This document shows, piece by piece, positions 7,427 through 8,492 of a stretch of 8,492 nucleotides of DNA. Source of the DNA: JALXCG01 sp026991065 [NCBI: Gemmatimonadota bacterium] (GTDB lineage: Bacteria; GCA-2686955); NCBI GenBank assembly GCA_026991065.1, contig JALXCG010000080.1:1-8492 (forward strand). The letters are read 5' to 3'. Within the stretch, counting starts at the first letter, position 1, and each line of letters begins with the position of its first letter. A program made the translations under genes and the position numbers. The notes beneath the pieces are model-generated. The model saw only the letters and a list, made by a program, of their open reading frames with translations. It ran no database searches and was not told where the DNA came from.

Positions 7427-8004
7427 GAGTGTTGTGTGTGGATGATGATTCCAGCAGCAGGATGATGCTCCGTGGATTGCTCGTGCGGATGTGTGAGGAG
7501 TGTGATGTGTTGCTGGCGCCGTCGGCCGAGGCGGCGGTGGCGGTTCTGGAGCGACAGCCGGTGGATCTGGTGGTCACTGACCTGGTGATGCCGGGGATGA
7601 GCGGGATCGACTTGCTTGAGTGGATAAAGGAGCGACGGGTGGAGACGGAAGTGATCGTTGTGACCGCGCACTCGTCGATTGAGACGGCGGTCGACGCGAT
7701 GCGGAAGGGCGCGCGCGATTATCTTCCCAAGCCGATCAACCCGGGTCTTCTGGAGGAGAAGTTGGAGACCTGGCGTGAGTTGATTGACGCGCGCCGTGAG
7801 GCCGATGATTTTCACCATGCTCTCAGTGCAATTGGTGACGATGTGCATCGCACTGCGTTGGAGCGGGAACAGACGATTTCAGAGATGAGTGCGATTCTTG
7901 AGCAACTCAGCGAAATCGTTCGTGTGCCCGATCTGGAGCCGGAAGCCGTGGTTGAGTCGATTGGCGCGCTTCTGGGACGCTGGAAGGAAGCAAAGGCCCA
8001 ATGA
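7423..8004 (+). CDS. Stand-alone response regulator: NtrC-like receiver with unrecognised helical C-terminus
   Basis: A 193-residue protein. Residues 1-117 are a complete receiver: D7-D9 in LCVDDDSSSR, phospho-acceptor D53 in LVVTDLVMPGMSG, T81 (VVTAHSS) and K103 (DYLPKPI). The MRKGARDYLPKPI region resembles NtrC-family receivers. The remaining 75 or so residues (about 118-193) are predicted by eye to be mostly helical and charged, with heptad-like Leu/Ile spacing (EREQTISEMSAILEQLSEI). I see no helix-turn-helix, AAA+ ATPase, GGDEF, EAL or HD-GYP motif. It overlaps cheB and cheR by 4 nt each, so it belongs to the operon and probably accepts phosphate from CheA. It could fill the role of CheY, act as a phosphate sink, or bind an unknown partner through its tail; the output is not known. 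Confidence 0.9.
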   Translation: MRVLCVDDDSSSRMMLRGLLVRMCEECDVLLAPSAEAAVAVLERQPVDLVVTDLVMPGMSGIDLLEWIKERRVETEVIVVTAHSSIETAVDAMRKGARDYLPKPINPGLLEEKLETWRELIDARREADDFHHALSAIGDDVHRTALEREQTISEMSAILEQLSEIVRVPDLEPEAVVESIGALLGRWKEAKAQ

Positions 8005-8492
8005 AAAACGGCGGTGCAATCACTCCGCGCGCCTTTCAACTTCTGCGTGACTATGTTGAGCGCGAGTGCGGGATCTCTCTGGATGCGACCAAGCACTATT
8101 TGGTGGAATCCCGTTTGCGAGACCTGCTGCGGGAGGAGGGATGCGACAGTTATGAGGAACTCCACACCGCCGCTCAAGCGGATCCCACCGGGCGCCTGCG
8201 GGATCGCATTGTTGATGCCCTGACTACCAATGAGACGCTTTGGTTTCGCGATGAGTCTCCGTTTGCGGTTTTTCAGGAACTCCTTTTGCCTCGCTATGCG
8301 GAAGAGATCCGGGCCGGCCGGCGGCAGCGGATCCGGGTATGGTCCGCCGCGGCCTCCACGGGCCAGGAAGCATACTCCATCGCTATTAAGTACCATGAGT
8401 ACATGCGCACGCAGACCCTGCTCAAACCGCAGCACCTGAGCATTCTCGGCACCGATATATCACCGAGTGCGATTGCGGCGGCCAAGGCGGCC
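8001..8492 (+). CDS. cheR: Chemotaxis protein methyltransferase CheR, N-terminal part (cut by right edge)
   Basis: The first 164 residues of an S-adenosylmethionine-dependent enzyme that methylates receptor glutamates; a whole CheR is usually about 270-290 residues. The all-helical N-terminal domain is present (about 7-75, with LVESRLRDLL at 34-43). TTNETLWFRD (75-84) is the family signature at the domain junction. The SAM-binding loop reads VWSAAASTGQEAYSIAI (113-129), and ILGTDIS (148-154) supplies the acidic residue that contacts SAM. The usual GEEPYS is GQEAYS here; this is a mild variant. The start ATG overlaps the preceding stop by 4 nt (ATGA), with AAGGA and AAAGG purine runs upstream. 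The rest of the catalytic domain lies beyond the window. Confidence 0.95.
   Translation, partial: MKNGGAITPRAFQLLRDYVERECGISLDATKHYLVESRLRDLLREEGCDSYEELHTAAQADPTGRLRDRIVDALTTNETLWFRDESPFAVFQELLLPRYAEEIRAGRRQRIRVWSAAASTGQEAYSIAIKYHEYMRTQTLLKPQHLSILGTDISPSAIAAAKAA

Noticed and set aside
7423-8004. Truncated or degraded NtrC-type regulator
   Set aside because: The receiver is NtrC-like, but the gene ends at a clean stop coupled to cheR, with no remnant of an AAA+ or DNA-binding domain downstream; it looks like an intact short protein.
8361-8382. Altered SAM-binding loop in CheR (GQEAYS in place of GEEPYS) as a sign of inactivity
   Set aside because: The surrounding SAAAST, TTNET and GTD motifs are intact, and the changes are mild, so loss of function is not supported.

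Overview
The window is almost entirely one chemosensory gene cluster read left to right, preceded by a divergently transcribed sensor kinase that runs off the left edge. The DNA is GC-rich, with Shine-Dalgarno-led and tightly packed genes typical of a Gram-negative bacterium. The kinase linker and the hybrid CheA resemble proteins I associate with Planctomycetota and deltaproteobacterial-type lineages, but the sequence alone does not fix the taxon.

Layout. 1-878 (minus): 5' part of a PAS histidine kinase, ending in this window at its His-containing HisKA box. 879-1124: divergent intergenic region with a perfect 7-bp inverted repeat near cheA. 1125-4154: large hybrid CheA (Hpt, acidic Ala/Pro linker, dimerisation, ATPase, two tandem CheW-like domains, receiver). 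4147-4665: CheW. 4677-6320: transmembrane methyl-accepting chemoreceptor with a PilJ/NarX-like sensory start. 6365-7426: CheB methylesterase. 7423-8004: stand-alone receiver with an unrecognised helical C-terminus. 8001-8492: N-terminal part of a CheR methyltransferase, cut by the right edge.

How they work together. The receptor, CheW and CheA would form the signalling array. CheR adds and CheB removes methyl groups on the receptor. CheA phosphoryl groups can go to three receivers: its own C-terminal one, the CheB one and the stand-alone one. No canonical small CheY, CheZ, CheC or CheD is seen. Overlaps of 8, 4 and 4 nt between cheA/cheW, cheB/receiver and receiver/cheR indicate translational coupling. 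The CheA-REC fusion, PilJ-like receptor and missing simple CheY fit an 'alternative cellular function' or type IV pilus-like chemosensory system at least as well as a flagellar one; that is inference. Everything belongs to known families. The least explained parts are the helical tail of the stand-alone receiver and the second CheW-like domain of CheA.
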